This document shows positions 53,059-61,272 of a stretch of 64,000 nucleotides of DNA, piece after piece (position 1 is the first letter of the stretch; every line of letters starts with the position of its first letter). The notes below the pieces were generated by a model. It had not been told where the DNA came from and did not search any database. It was given only the letters and a program-made list of their open reading frames with translations. This stretch comes from Alphaproteobacteria bacterium (GTDB lineage: Bacteria > Pseudomonadota > Alphaproteobacteria > Caedimonadales > UBA9215): contig JAACSN010000003.1 in assembly GCA_009993885.1 (NCBI GenBank), positions 1 to 64,000 on the forward strand, given 5' to 3'. The position numbers and the translations under genes are program-made.

Positions 53059-56000
53059 AGTTTCTTTTACTTTTCTTTCAGATAAATCTTCGGCTAGCGC
53101 TTTGTGTTCTTTTCTACTGATAAAAGTATAAACAGCGGGCAGAACAAAAAGGGTAAAGATCGTCCCGATAAGCATGCCTCCCACAATCACCAGGCCAATG
53201 GGACGACGGCTTTCCATACCTGCACCGTCTGCAAAAGCGAGGGGGACGGCTCCCAAGACCATTGCAAGGGTCGTCATGATAATAGGGCGCAGGCGCAGGC
53301 GTGATGCTTTAATCACGGCATCAACCCTTGATAATCCTTCTGCTTTCAGGGCATTAGCAAAGTCCACAATTAAAATACCGTGCTTTGTAATAAGGCCGAT
53401 AAGGGTCATAAAACCAATCTGGCTATAAATATTAGACGTTTGTCCAAAGATCTTAAGGAAAATCACAGCACCCGCAAGGGACAGGGGCACACTCAAAATA
53501 ATGATCCAAGGATCACGCCAACTTTCATACTGGGCAGCTAAAACCATAAAGATGAAAAGCAGAGCCAAAACAAACATCTTTACCATGGTTAGGCTTTCCT
53601 CGAGGAATTCTTGGCTACTACCGGAAAAACTGACCTGTGTTGACGAATCTCCAACGCTTGCTTCAACAATATCACGGGATTTTTCTAAGACTTCTCCAAG
53701 GCCAAAACCGTCCTTCAATCGCCCGCTGATTGTAACGGCCCGTAAGCCTCTAATATGACCGATTTCAACGGGGGAGGAGGCTTTATCAATGCTGATTACT
53801 TCGGAAAGAGGAACCATGGTTTCTTTGCGTTGGCCGCGGTTTCCAACGCTGCTGCCCTTAATGAAGATATTGGCCAAGTCTTCAACAGTTTGACGTACAT
53901 CATCGTCCACTTGAATCCGAACGGAAAAAAGCTTGCTTTCTTTTTTGAACTTACCGATGGGTTTGCCGCCGACAAGGGTGTCAAGAGCTGAGGAAATTTG
54001 ATCAATTTCAATGCCGAGAACGGCAGACTTTTCGCGGTCAATGGTAACAATGTATTCTTGGGCATCACTGCTGATATCGGCTTCAACTGTTTTAGGCTCG
54101 AAAAAGCCTGTTTTGTTTAAGATGCTCATGGCCTTGTGAGCTTTCGCTGTTAAGGCTTTGAAGTCTTGGGTACTACTAATAACCAGCTCGAAACTGTCAG
54201 CTGATTTGCTACTTCCCAAGCTTGTACCGCTGGAATAAGCAATAACGTTTAAGCCGACGATATCATAGAGGGCAAGACGAATGCTTTCCGCAACATCTTT
54301 GGTGGATCTTGAACGTTTTTCCCAAGGAACAAGAAGATTAAGAGAGTGTGATTCACCGGGGACCTGAACAATAGAAAGGCGCTTATCCATTTCAGGAATA
54401 TCTTTTAAGATAGCTTCGGCTTGTTTGACATACTTATCCACAAAATCAAGGTTTGCATTGTTAGCCAGAGGTACGGAACGCATGGTAAGCTGCCCTTGAT
54501 CTTCGCGGGGAATATATTCGTCTTTTAGGGACTTATATGCAAAAATCGAAAGACCGAAGAAGAGGAGACCGACAAGAATGACGAGAAAAGCACCGTTAAT
54601 TTTGAAAGTCGTTTCTTTATTGTGGAGAAGCTCTGTGTGAGGCAAGGAAATTTTGAGATCGGATTTAATAAAAAAGCTCAAAAGACGACCATAGGAATCA
54701 TCCAATTTATTGAGCCATAGCTCAATTTTTGCATCTAAACGCTCTAAACGTTTTTTAAGTGTCAGACTACCGTCCTCTTTTTCTGTAGCAAGCTTCAAGT
54801 TATGGGCTTTTAAAAGGCGGCCGCACATCATGGGAGACAAAGTTAGGGCAACGAATCCCGAGATAATAACAGCCCCTGCCAACGTCATGGCAAATTCCGT
54901 GAAGAGCTTACCCGTTGTTCCGGGAATAAGGGTAATGGGTGCATAAACCGCAGCCAAGGTGATAGTCATAGCAATAATGGCAAAGCTGATTTCTTTAGCC
55001 CCCTTAAAGGCTGCTTGAATAGGTTTCATCCCTTCCTCAATATAGCGGTAAATATTTTCAAGCATAACGATGGCATCGTCAACCACCATACCGATGGCAA
55101 GGACTAAAGCTAAGAGAGTTAGAATATTTAAGCTGAATCCCATAAGTTGCATGAGAAAAAAAGTGCCGATTAAAGAAACGGGAATGGTCACGAGAGGAAT
55201 CAAAGTTGCCCGATAAGAGCGTAAGAATAAAAGAACAACAATGATAACCAAGAAGGTGGCTTCAAAGATTGTCGTGTAGACTTCTTTAATGGAGCGATCG
55301 ATGAAAATGGTTTTATCGTTAGCAATTTCCAGCTTCATACCGTTTGGAAGAAGGCGTTGTAAACTCGGCAATTCCTTTTCCAGTTTTTTTGCAATACTCA
55401 AAGGGTTTGCAACCGATTGTTTTGTAATGGCAATGGCAATGGCAGGTTTGTCATTAAAGCGGACTTGAGATTTTGTATCCACCGTTGAGAGTTCAACGTA
55501 CCCGATATCTTTAAGACGTAACAAAGCGCCGTTACGTTCGCCCAGAATAATATTGCTAAAATCAATTTCTGTAATAAGCGGGGCTTTTGTGGTAACCAAA
55601 ATTTCTTCGTTTTTGGTTTTAATATTACCGGCAGGTTTTTCAATATTTTGGGCTTTGACGGCCTTGGCGACTTCGTTGGGCGTCACTTTAAAGTTAGCCA
55701 TTTTAACGGGATCGAGGACAATGCGCATTTCAAATTCACCGCCGCCGTAAATATCAATACTGGAAACACCGTTAATGGATTCCAGCTGACTTTCAAGGAA
55801 ACGATTGGCGTAGTCGGCAAGCTCTTCAATGCCATGCTGGTCGCTATAAAGGGCAAGGTGAATGATAGCAACGGCATCGGCATCTGCCTTTTTAATACGA
55901 GGCTCAACCACTCCTTCGGGAAGTTTTTGGCGTACACGGCCAATTTTATCGCGCACATCATTTACGGCTCCGTCAATATCGCGTTCGATATTAAAGGTCA

Positions 56001-56277
56001 AGGTGATGCGGCTTTCTCCCGTAGAGCTTTTAGATTTCATATCTTTCAAGCCTTCAATGCCCGACAGGGCATCTTCGAGAATTTTTGTAATCGTTGATTC
56101 GATAATAAGCGGACTTGCGCCCTCAAGTTGTGTCGAAACACTGATTTTCGGATAGTCAATTTGAGGGTATTGACGAACTTGCAGTTGCTCAAAGGCAACA
56201 ATGCCCAATGCAATGATAATCAGCGAGAGCACAGTGGAGAGAACGGGGCGTTTAATACAAAGGTCTGTTAGCTTCAT
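53050..56277 (-). CDS. RND-family efflux permease (HAE1/AcrB type), second copy
   Basis: 1075 residues with the same architecture as the permease at 5025: start LTDLCIKRPVLSTVLS, periplasmic porter domains, TM4 block GMVVDDAIVMLENI with the proton-relay aspartates, and C-terminal GFMTLIGLITKHGILIV. An insertion of about 60 charged residues (around 500-560, LKKRLERLDAKIELWLNKLDD) lies in the cytoplasmic loop between the two membrane halves and explains the extra length. The sequence differs clearly from the first copy, so this is not a recent duplication. AGGAAG lies ahead of the ATG and 8 bp separate it from the adaptor gene. Substrate unknown. Confidence 0.95.
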   Translation of the reverse strand: MKLTDLCIKRPVLSTVLSLIIIALGIVAFEQLQVRQYPQIDYPKISVSTQLEGASPLIIESTITKILEDALSGIEGLKDMKSKSSTGESRITLTFNIERDIDGAVNDVRDKIGRVRQKLPEGVVEPRIKKADADAVAIIHLALYSDQHGIEELADYANRFLESQLESINGVSSIDIYGGGEFEMRIVLDPVKMANFKVTPNEVAKAVKAQNIEKPAGNIKTKNEEILVTTKAPLITEIDFSNIILGERNGALLRLKDIGYVELSTVDTKSQVRFNDKPAIAIAITKQSVANPLSIAKKLEKELPSLQRLLPNGMKLEIANDKTIFIDRSIKEVYTTIFEATFLVIIVVLLFLRSYRATLIPLVTIPVSLIGTFFLMQLMGFSLNILTLLALVLAIGMVVDDAIVMLENIYRYIEEGMKPIQAAFKGAKEISFAIIAMTITLAAVYAPITLIPGTTGKLFTEFAMTLAGAVIISGFVALTLSPMMCGRLLKAHNLKLATEKEDGSLTLKKRLERLDAKIELWLNKLDDSYGRLLSFFIKSDLKISLPHTELLHNKETTFKINGAFLVILVGLLFFGLSIFAYKSLKDEYIPREDQGQLTMRSVPLANNANLDFVDKYVKQAEAILKDIPEMDKRLSIVQVPGESHSLNLLVPWEKRSRSTKDVAESIRLALYDIVGLNVIAYSSGTSLGSSKSADSFELVISSTQDFKALTAKAHKAMSILNKTGFFEPKTVEADISSDAQEYIVTIDREKSAVLGIEIDQISSALDTLVGGKPIGKFKKESKLFSVRIQVDDDVRQTVEDLANIFIKGSSVGNRGQRKETMVPLSEVISIDKASSPVEIGHIRGLRAVTISGRLKDGFGLGEVLEKSRDIVEASVGDSSTQVSFSGSSQEFLEESLTMVKMFVLALLFIFMVLAAQYESWRDPWIIILSVPLSLAGAVIFLKIFGQTSNIYSQIGFMTLIGLITKHGILIVDFANALKAEGLSRVDAVIKASRLRLRPIIMTTLAMVLGAVPLAFADGAGMESRRPIGLVIVGGMLIGTIFTLFVLPAVYTFISRKEHKALAEDLSERKVKETKK

Positions 56278-56285
56278 CTAACTTC

Positions 56286-57818
56286 CTACTTCTTGCTTGC
56301 GTTTGAGAAAAGAGCTTTTAAATTATTATTTGTTTTATTGTAATAGCGAACCGTAGACCGTGGCGTTTCTTTGTAGGAGACTGGTGCTGCAGCCTTATCT
56401 GCTGCATCTCCTTTTGTATCGGTCTTTTTAGGCTCGGTTTCTTTTCCTATCGGCGCTTTCGGCTCTTTAGGAGCTGTTTCTTTTCTTTGAGAATCATCCT
56501 GTGCCGGCTCTGTGGGCTCTTTAAGGTTGTCTGCTGTCGTCGGTGAAGAAGGATCTTTTTTAGGATCTTCCTTCGGTTCTGTTTTTGCTGTTTTTTTGGA
56601 GGTAAAAAGACCTTTAAGTTTCATCCATAAGGAAGGAGCCTGATCTTTTTCCGGCTTAGCTTTGTCTTGTTCTTTTTTCGTTTCTTCCTTTTGTCCGGAG
56701 GGGGCTAAACTTTCGTCTTCCGGCGGTGCAAGATCTATACTTCGAAGGTCAAAACTAACAGGCACACCGTCGGCAACTTTTTGGTGTCCGACGGTGACAA
56801 TAATATCACCTTCTTTTAAATTTTTTGTGATTTCCATCCGATCTTTTTCTTGAATTCCGGTTAGCACTTGTATACGGAAAACAACATATAAACCGGGATG
56901 CTCCGGGTGTTCGATCACCTTCCAAACATAGGTTTGATCAGAGACGTTGACAATGGATTCTTCCGGGACGATAAGACTGTTGTCTTGAGAACCGACAATG
57001 ACTTTTACACGAACAAACATACCGGGTTTCAATAGATTTTTTTTGTTAGGAATGGCTGCTTGGATGGCGATACTTTGGGCGCCCGTATCAACTTGAGCAT
57101 CAATAGCTTCAATTTCACCAGGAAACTCTTGGTTAGGGTAACTGTCGACAGATACTTTAATGCGTTGGCCGACATTTAGGTGGGGGATAAATTTAGACGG
57201 CATTTTGAAGTTAACCTTCATGGGATCCATATCGGTAATGGAAACTAAGTCAAGGTCGGCTGTAATAGGAGTTCCCGTACTAATGTGGTGCAGACCGACA
57301 ATACCTTCAAAGGGAGCTCGAATTTTTGTATCGTCAAGGTCTTTTTGGGCTTTTTCAACACCGGCTTGGGTTTTTAGGAATTGCGCACGGGCTTCTTCAA
57401 GCTTTTTAACCGTTCCAAAATTTTTATCACTCAGTTTTTTTTCACGTTCAAAAGCTGATTCGGCAAGGGTAAGTAAGGCTTGGGCTTCTTTGAGTTGTGC
57501 ACTATAAGTACGGTCGTCCAGTTCAAAGAGCAAATCACCTTTTTGCACATTTTCGCCACCAACAATGTAGACCTTGGAGACTAAGCCTCTAATTTGTGCT
57601 TTTATAGTCACAAAGTGGTCGGCTTCGAGGGTACCGACAACGGTCATTTCACGGGTTAGCGACCCTCTGCGAACTTTGTCGACTTCGACGCGAACACTGT
57701 CCGGACGAGCTTGTTGTGCGTCATCTTTTCTGGACAAATAGAACCCTGCACCGATTAATGATGTTACAAGAATCGCAATAGCGATGCCGATTAAAGTTGG
57801 TTTTTTGATAAAATCCAT
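56286..57818 (-). CDS. RND efflux adaptor with a long charged C-terminal tail, second copy
   Basis: 510 residues, well above the usual 350-400. Residues 1-350 are a normal membrane-fusion protein: an N-terminal anchor (LIGIAIAILVTSLIGAGFYL), a barrel-sandwich with GTLEADHFVTIKAQIRG, a hairpin, a beta-barrel and a membrane-proximal domain. From about residue 355 to 510 comes a low-complexity tail rich in Lys, Glu, Pro, Asp and Thr. It is interrupted by a short hydrophobic or amphipathic segment (SLWMKLKGLFTSKK) and ends with a Tyr/Asn/Lys-rich stretch. Such tails are rare in this family; role unknown. Gene pair with the permease is clear. Confidence 0.92.
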   Translation of the reverse strand: MDFIKKPTLIGIAIAILVTSLIGAGFYLSRKDDAQQARPDSVRVEVDKVRRGSLTREMTVVGTLEADHFVTIKAQIRGLVSKVYIVGGENVQKGDLLFELDDRTYSAQLKEAQALLTLAESAFEREKKLSDKNFGTVKKLEEARAQFLKTQAGVEKAQKDLDDTKIRAPFEGIVGLHHISTGTPITADLDLVSITDMDPMKVNFKMPSKFIPHLNVGQRIKVSVDSYPNQEFPGEIEAIDAQVDTGAQSIAIQAAIPNKKNLLKPGMFVRVKVIVGSQDNSLIVPEESIVNVSDQTYVWKVIEHPEHPGLYVVFRIQVLTGIQEKDRMEITKNLKEGDIIVTVGHQKVADGVPVSFDLRSIDLAPPEDESLAPSGQKEETKKEQDKAKPEKDQAPSLWMKLKGLFTSKKTAKTEPKEDPKKDPSSPTTADNLKEPTEPAQDDSQRKETAPKEPKAPIGKETEPKKTDTKGDAADKAAAPVSYKETPRSTVRYYNKTNNNLKALFSNASKK

Positions 57819-57842
57819 TTAACTTTCCACATTTTTCTACTA

Positions 57843-57876
57843 TTAACTTAGGTACAGTGTATCTAAAATAAGTTAA
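57843..57876. promoter_or_regulatory. Inverted repeat TTAACTTA...TAAGTTAA upstream of the second efflux operon
   Basis: Exact 8-bp arms separated by 18 bp lie in the divergent region between the adaptor gene (minus) and the GT4 gene (plus). It could be an operator, but the arms are AT-rich and chance is not excluded. Confidence 0.3.
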
Positions 57877-57927
57877 CTTTTTATAAAATTTATAAATAAA
57901 CCTTAGGATAATTTGGTCTAATTGGCA

Positions 57928-59100
57928 ATGCAAGAACAAAAAAAACATCCTCGATTGCGGATTTTGCAAGTGCTTCCGGCTTTACAGTCAGGAGGGGTGG
58001 AGCGCGGCACCATTGATCTGGCATCCTTTTTGCTGAAAAAAGGTCATGTTCCTTTTGTTGCCTCAAAGGGCGGAGATTTATGTCGTATTTTAGATGAAAA
58101 AAAAATAAAACATTTTTCTTTTGATCTGGCTTCTAAGAACCCGTTAGTTATTTTAAAGAATGTTTTTCGCCTGAAAGACATTATCAAAGCCTATAAAATT
58201 GATCTTGTTCATGCCCGATCCAGGGCTCCTGCGTGGAGTGCTTACTTTGCCGCACAAGCGGCAGGTGTTCCTTTTGTAACGACTTTTCACGGAACTTATA
58301 ATTTTGAGAAAACTTTTTTGGGGCGTTTTAAAAAAGCTTATAATTCTGTTATGGCTGGCGGTGAGAGGGTTATTGCGATTTCGCAGTTTATCCAAGACCA
58401 TGTTTTAGCCAATTACGCCAAGAGCCTGAAACCAAAGGCTCTTACCTTGATTAATAGGGGGGTTGATTTAAAAGAATTTAGTAGAGAAGCCGTTTCAACA
58501 AAACGTATTCAAGACTTAAGGACGCAATGGGGACTTACAAAGGAGCATAAAGTTATTTTAGTTCCGGGGCGTTTAACACGCTGGAAGGGGCAAGGTGTCG
58601 TCCTTAAAGCCCTTGAGATCCTTATCCCGCAAAAGGCCTGCCTTGTTTGTGTGTTTATTGGTTCGGATCAAGGGCGTCATGCTTATAGACAAGAGCTTGA
58701 CGAACAGGTTCAAAAGGCTTCTTTAGAGAATAATGTGCGTTTTGTAGACCATGTGGATGATATGCCGGCGGCTTATTGTGCGGGGGATTTGGTTATTCAC
58801 GCGTCAACGGAGCCGGAAGCCTTTGGGCGTGTTATTATTGAGGCTCAAGCCATGGAGGTTCCCGTTATCGCTTCGAACTTAGGCGCGCCTGCTCGGATAA
58901 TAGAGAAGAACAAAACAGGCCTGCTTCATAAAGCAGGAGATCATGAGGACCTGGCCGCACAAATTCGACAGGCTCTTGAAACAGACTGTAGCCCTTTTAT
59001 AAAAAAAGCCCTGACCCGTGTGCAAGAAAATTATAGTGATCGGCTTATGTTTGAAAAAACAATTGCCGTGTATGAATGCGTTTTAAAAAGAGATCGTTAA
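57928..59100 (+). CDS. Glycosyltransferase family 4
   Basis: 390 residues from the ATG at 57928. GT-B fold: LRILQVLPALQSGGVERGTID at the N-terminus (acceptor loop) and the EX7E-type donor site region ASTEPEAFGRVIIEAQAMEVPVIAS, as in GT4 (WaaG, PimA and relatives). The middle contains the usual VPGRLTRWKGQGVVLKAL hinge. It transfers a nucleotide-activated sugar, probably to LPS core or another envelope glycan. It is followed by a GT9 gene 4 bp later, giving a likely LPS core operon. Acceptor and sugar are not deducible. Confidence 0.9.
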   Translation: MQEQKKHPRLRILQVLPALQSGGVERGTIDLASFLLKKGHVPFVASKGGDLCRILDEKKIKHFSFDLASKNPLVILKNVFRLKDIIKAYKIDLVHARSRAPAWSAYFAAQAAGVPFVTTFHGTYNFEKTFLGRFKKAYNSVMAGGERVIAISQFIQDHVLANYAKSLKPKALTLINRGVDLKEFSREAVSTKRIQDLRTQWGLTKEHKVILVPGRLTRWKGQGVVLKALEILIPQKACLVCVFIGSDQGRHAYRQELDEQVQKASLENNVRFVDHVDDMPAAYCAGDLVIHASTEPEAFGRVIIEAQAMEVPVIASNLGAPARIIEKNKTGLLHKAGDHEDLAAQIRQALETDCSPFIKKALTRVQENYSDRLMFEKTIAVYECVLKRDR

Positions 59101-59104
59101 GGTT

Positions 59105-60055
59105 ATGCCCCAAATAATACTGCCCCACCCTCAAAAAATTCTTGTGATTCGTCACGGTGCTTTTGGTGATATTGTAAAGTCTTTAGGGGCTTTTCAGGTC
59201 ATTGCAGAAAATCATAAGCAAGACCGTATTACGCTTCTCACCATGCCTTTATTTGAAGATTTCTGCAGAAAAACAGAGTTTTTTGATGACATCATGTTGG
59301 ATGAAAGAAAACGTAGTTTTGCCCATTATTTAAAAATCACGAACCGGATTCATGAGAAAAATTTTGATCTCGTCTATGACCTGCAAGGTTCTAAACGGAC
59401 GGGGCGTTATTTTAAGATTCTTAATTTTCGTCGTAAGATTCAATGGTCCGGAAATGTTAAAGGTTGTTCTTTTTATCAAAAGATGTCTCAAAAGAAAGTG
59501 TTGCACCCTTATGAGCGTTTAGCAGAGCAGCTTCGTATTGCCGGGCTTGATTTAAAAGGGAAAACGGATTTACAGCCCGACTTATCTTGGCTCAAGACGG
59601 GGCTTTCTTTAACTCTTCCTCGGAAATTTGCCTTAATGATTCCGGGAAGTTCTTCCCATACCCTTGAGAAAAGATGGCCTGCTCTATTTTACGCAGACCT
59701 TGCAACGCGCCTAAAAGACCGAGGTTTTGAAACGGTTATTATCGGAGGGCCGGACGAAACCCCTATTGCTCAGGCTATTAAACAACGTTCTCCTTTGGTT
59801 GTGGACGTGACCGGTAAGACCAAACTTTACGATATTTTAGGCATTGCTCATCGAGCTAAGGTCATTATCGGAAACGATACGGGGCCTACCTTTTTAGCGT
59901 GCGCATCCGGCAAGCCCACGTTTGTGCCGTGGTCGAATTATTGTAAGGCCGACCTTAACGCCCCTCGAGGAGATAACGTATCTCTGTTTGAAGAGCCGAT
60001 CTTATCAAATTTAAATCCCGATCGCCTATGGCATGCTATGGAAAAGGTTTTATAG
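59105..60055 (+). CDS. Glycosyltransferase family 9 (heptosyltransferase-like)
   Basis: 316 residues. Start KILVIRHGAFGDIVKSLGAF has the glycine-containing loop of WaaF/WaaC. Donor-binding region includes MIPGSSSHTLEKRWP and VIIGNDTGPTFLACASGKPTF. Typical function is heptose transfer to the LPS inner core. It sits between a GT4 gene and a methyltransferase gene that starts at its own stop codon (TAGTG overlap). Compared with the GT9 at 20499 it is closer to the canonical family. Confidence 0.9.
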   Translation: MPQIILPHPQKILVIRHGAFGDIVKSLGAFQVIAENHKQDRITLLTMPLFEDFCRKTEFFDDIMLDERKRSFAHYLKITNRIHEKNFDLVYDLQGSKRTGRYFKILNFRRKIQWSGNVKGCSFYQKMSQKKVLHPYERLAEQLRIAGLDLKGKTDLQPDLSWLKTGLSLTLPRKFALMIPGSSSHTLEKRWPALFYADLATRLKDRGFETVIIGGPDETPIAQAIKQRSPLVVDVTGKTKLYDILGIAHRAKVIIGNDTGPTFLACASGKPTFVPWSNYCKADLNAPRGDNVSLFEEPILSNLNPDRLWHAMEKVL

Positions 60056-60813
60056 TGTCGCTCCCCCTCTTTTCTCAAACCTTACTCGGTTGTCGAAAAC
60101 AGCGTGCCCGGCATACTTTTCAAAAAGCCTCCTATCTGGCGCAAGATATTGAAAAAACCTTGATAAAACGGTTGCCGAAGAATAGAGAAAATCTCAATAG
60201 GATTCTTATTATCGGGTGTCCGGCAGGTCTGCCGCAAATTCATTTAAAAGGCGTTGTTATTGATGTTTTTGACCCTTTTTTAGGGGAGAGGTTTGTGGAA
60301 AATAACTTGCCTTTTCAAGATAATCATTATGACCTTATTCTGGAAGGGTTTGTGTTTCACTGGCTCAACGATCCCTTAGGATATTTGCGAGATATAAAAC
60401 GTCTTTTGAAATCCGGCGGCCTGTATCTGTCCGGTTTTTTGGGCGGGACAACCTTAACGGAGATGCGCCAAGCTCTTTTAAAAACAGATATTGATCTTTA
60501 CGGAGGCGCCTTTGCCAGGGTTTCTCCTATGATTAAACCTGAGGCTGCAACCCGTTTGTTGCAATCTGCCGGTTTTAAAGATGCCGTCGTTGACCATGAA
60601 GAAATCGGTGTTTCTTATCCCCGTATAAAGGCTCTTATTCAAGATTTACGAGCCATGGGAGAATCTAATGCGTTGAGGGATCAACGGTCGCCTAAAATTT
60701 CAAAGGACTATTTTGAGCGGGCTCAACAAAATTATTTTTCGCTCTTTCCTCAAAAGGATGACACGCTCGTGGCGACCTTTGATTTGGTGCATATGATAGG
60801 TTGGTCAAGTTAA
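60055..60813 (+). CDS. NDUFAF5/BioC-like SAM-dependent methyltransferase
   Basis: 252 residues with GTG as the likely start, overlapping the GT9 stop, with AAGG 7 bp upstream. A Rossmann core has IIGCPAG in place of the GxGxG loop, a weak SAM motif. The C-terminal half carries the NDUFAF5-type block GGTTLTEMRQALLKTD, EIGVSYPRIKALIQDLRAMGESN. Human NDUFAF5 hydroxylates an arginine of a complex I subunit during assembly. Alphaproteobacterial relatives are common, while BioC acts in biotin synthesis. The neighbouring complex I subunit gene supports the former. Confidence 0.85.
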   Translation: MSLPLFSQTLLGCRKQRARHTFQKASYLAQDIEKTLIKRLPKNRENLNRILIIGCPAGLPQIHLKGVVIDVFDPFLGERFVENNLPFQDNHYDLILEGFVFHWLNDPLGYLRDIKRLLKSGGLYLSGFLGGTTLTEMRQALLKTDIDLYGGAFARVSPMIKPEAATRLLQSAGFKDAVVDHEEIGVSYPRIKALIQDLRAMGESNALRDQRSPKISKDYFERAQQNYFSLFPQKDDTLVATFDLVHMIGWSS

Positions 60814-60873
60814 TTAGAAAGTCGACCGGCGTCTTTCGCGTGTGAAAAGCCTACGTTTCTTTTTTAATAATCC

Positions 60874-61167
60874 TTATTTCAGACGGTTGTTCGCGAAATT
60901 ATCGGCGTAGCTTTTTTTCTGCTGCACGGGAACTTGTTGAGGAATAACGGTGTAAGGAATCTTGTTTTTCTCAGCATATCGTGTTGCGGCTTCTTTTGTC
61001 GGAAATTTGAGACGCAGCTGGGTTTGGGTTTGCGTATTGCAGGTCCAGCCCATTAAAGGATCTAAAAAACGATCCCCCGACGGAGAATATTCTAAAAGCC
61101 ACTGCCTTGTTTTTGCACGCCCTACTTGCATAGTATGGCGATTAGGTTTGTAAATACGTGCCGTCAT
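60874..61167 (-). CDS. Complex I accessory subunit, NDUFS4-type (ETC_C1)
   Basis: 97 residues. The ETC complex I subunit conserved region is complete: ARIYKPNRHTMQVGRAKTRQWLLEY, PLMGWTCNTQTQTQ, LKFPTKEAATRYAEK. The basic C-terminus ends YADNFANNRLK. In mitochondria NDUFS4 stabilises the NADH-oxidising arm; alphaproteobacteria encode the same subunit. It is convergent with the NDUFAF5-like gene, 60 bp apart. The short gap has no clear terminator. Confidence 0.95.
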   Translation of the reverse strand: MTARIYKPNRHTMQVGRAKTRQWLLEYSPSGDRFLDPLMGWTCNTQTQTQLRLKFPTKEAATRYAEKNKIPYTVIPQQVPVQQKKSYADNFANNRLK

Positions 61168-61204
61168 TAAAGAAGCCTTTCTAAAAGTCTTATTAAGACC
61201 AGTG

Positions 61205-61257
61205 TAAGGGAGAAAGCACTCTGAAAACAGCTTTTTTTTCTGTTGTTTTCTCCCTTA
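61205..61257 (-). terminator. Long inverted repeat after the phytase-like gene
   Basis: TAAGGGAGAAA (61205-61215) pairs perfectly with TTTCTCCCTTA (61247-61257), with a second AACAG/CTGTT stem inside. It lies about 15 bp beyond the stop of the minus-strand phosphatase gene. The minus side has no T-run directly after it, so it may be an attenuating or stabilising 3' hairpin rather than a full intrinsic terminator. Confidence 0.5.
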
Positions 61258-61272
61258 AGTTCTTTTTTAGCT

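Noticed and set aside
55648-56097. 149-codon plus-strand frame inside the second RND permease
   Set aside because: Antisense to conserved coding sequence, no recognisable domain.
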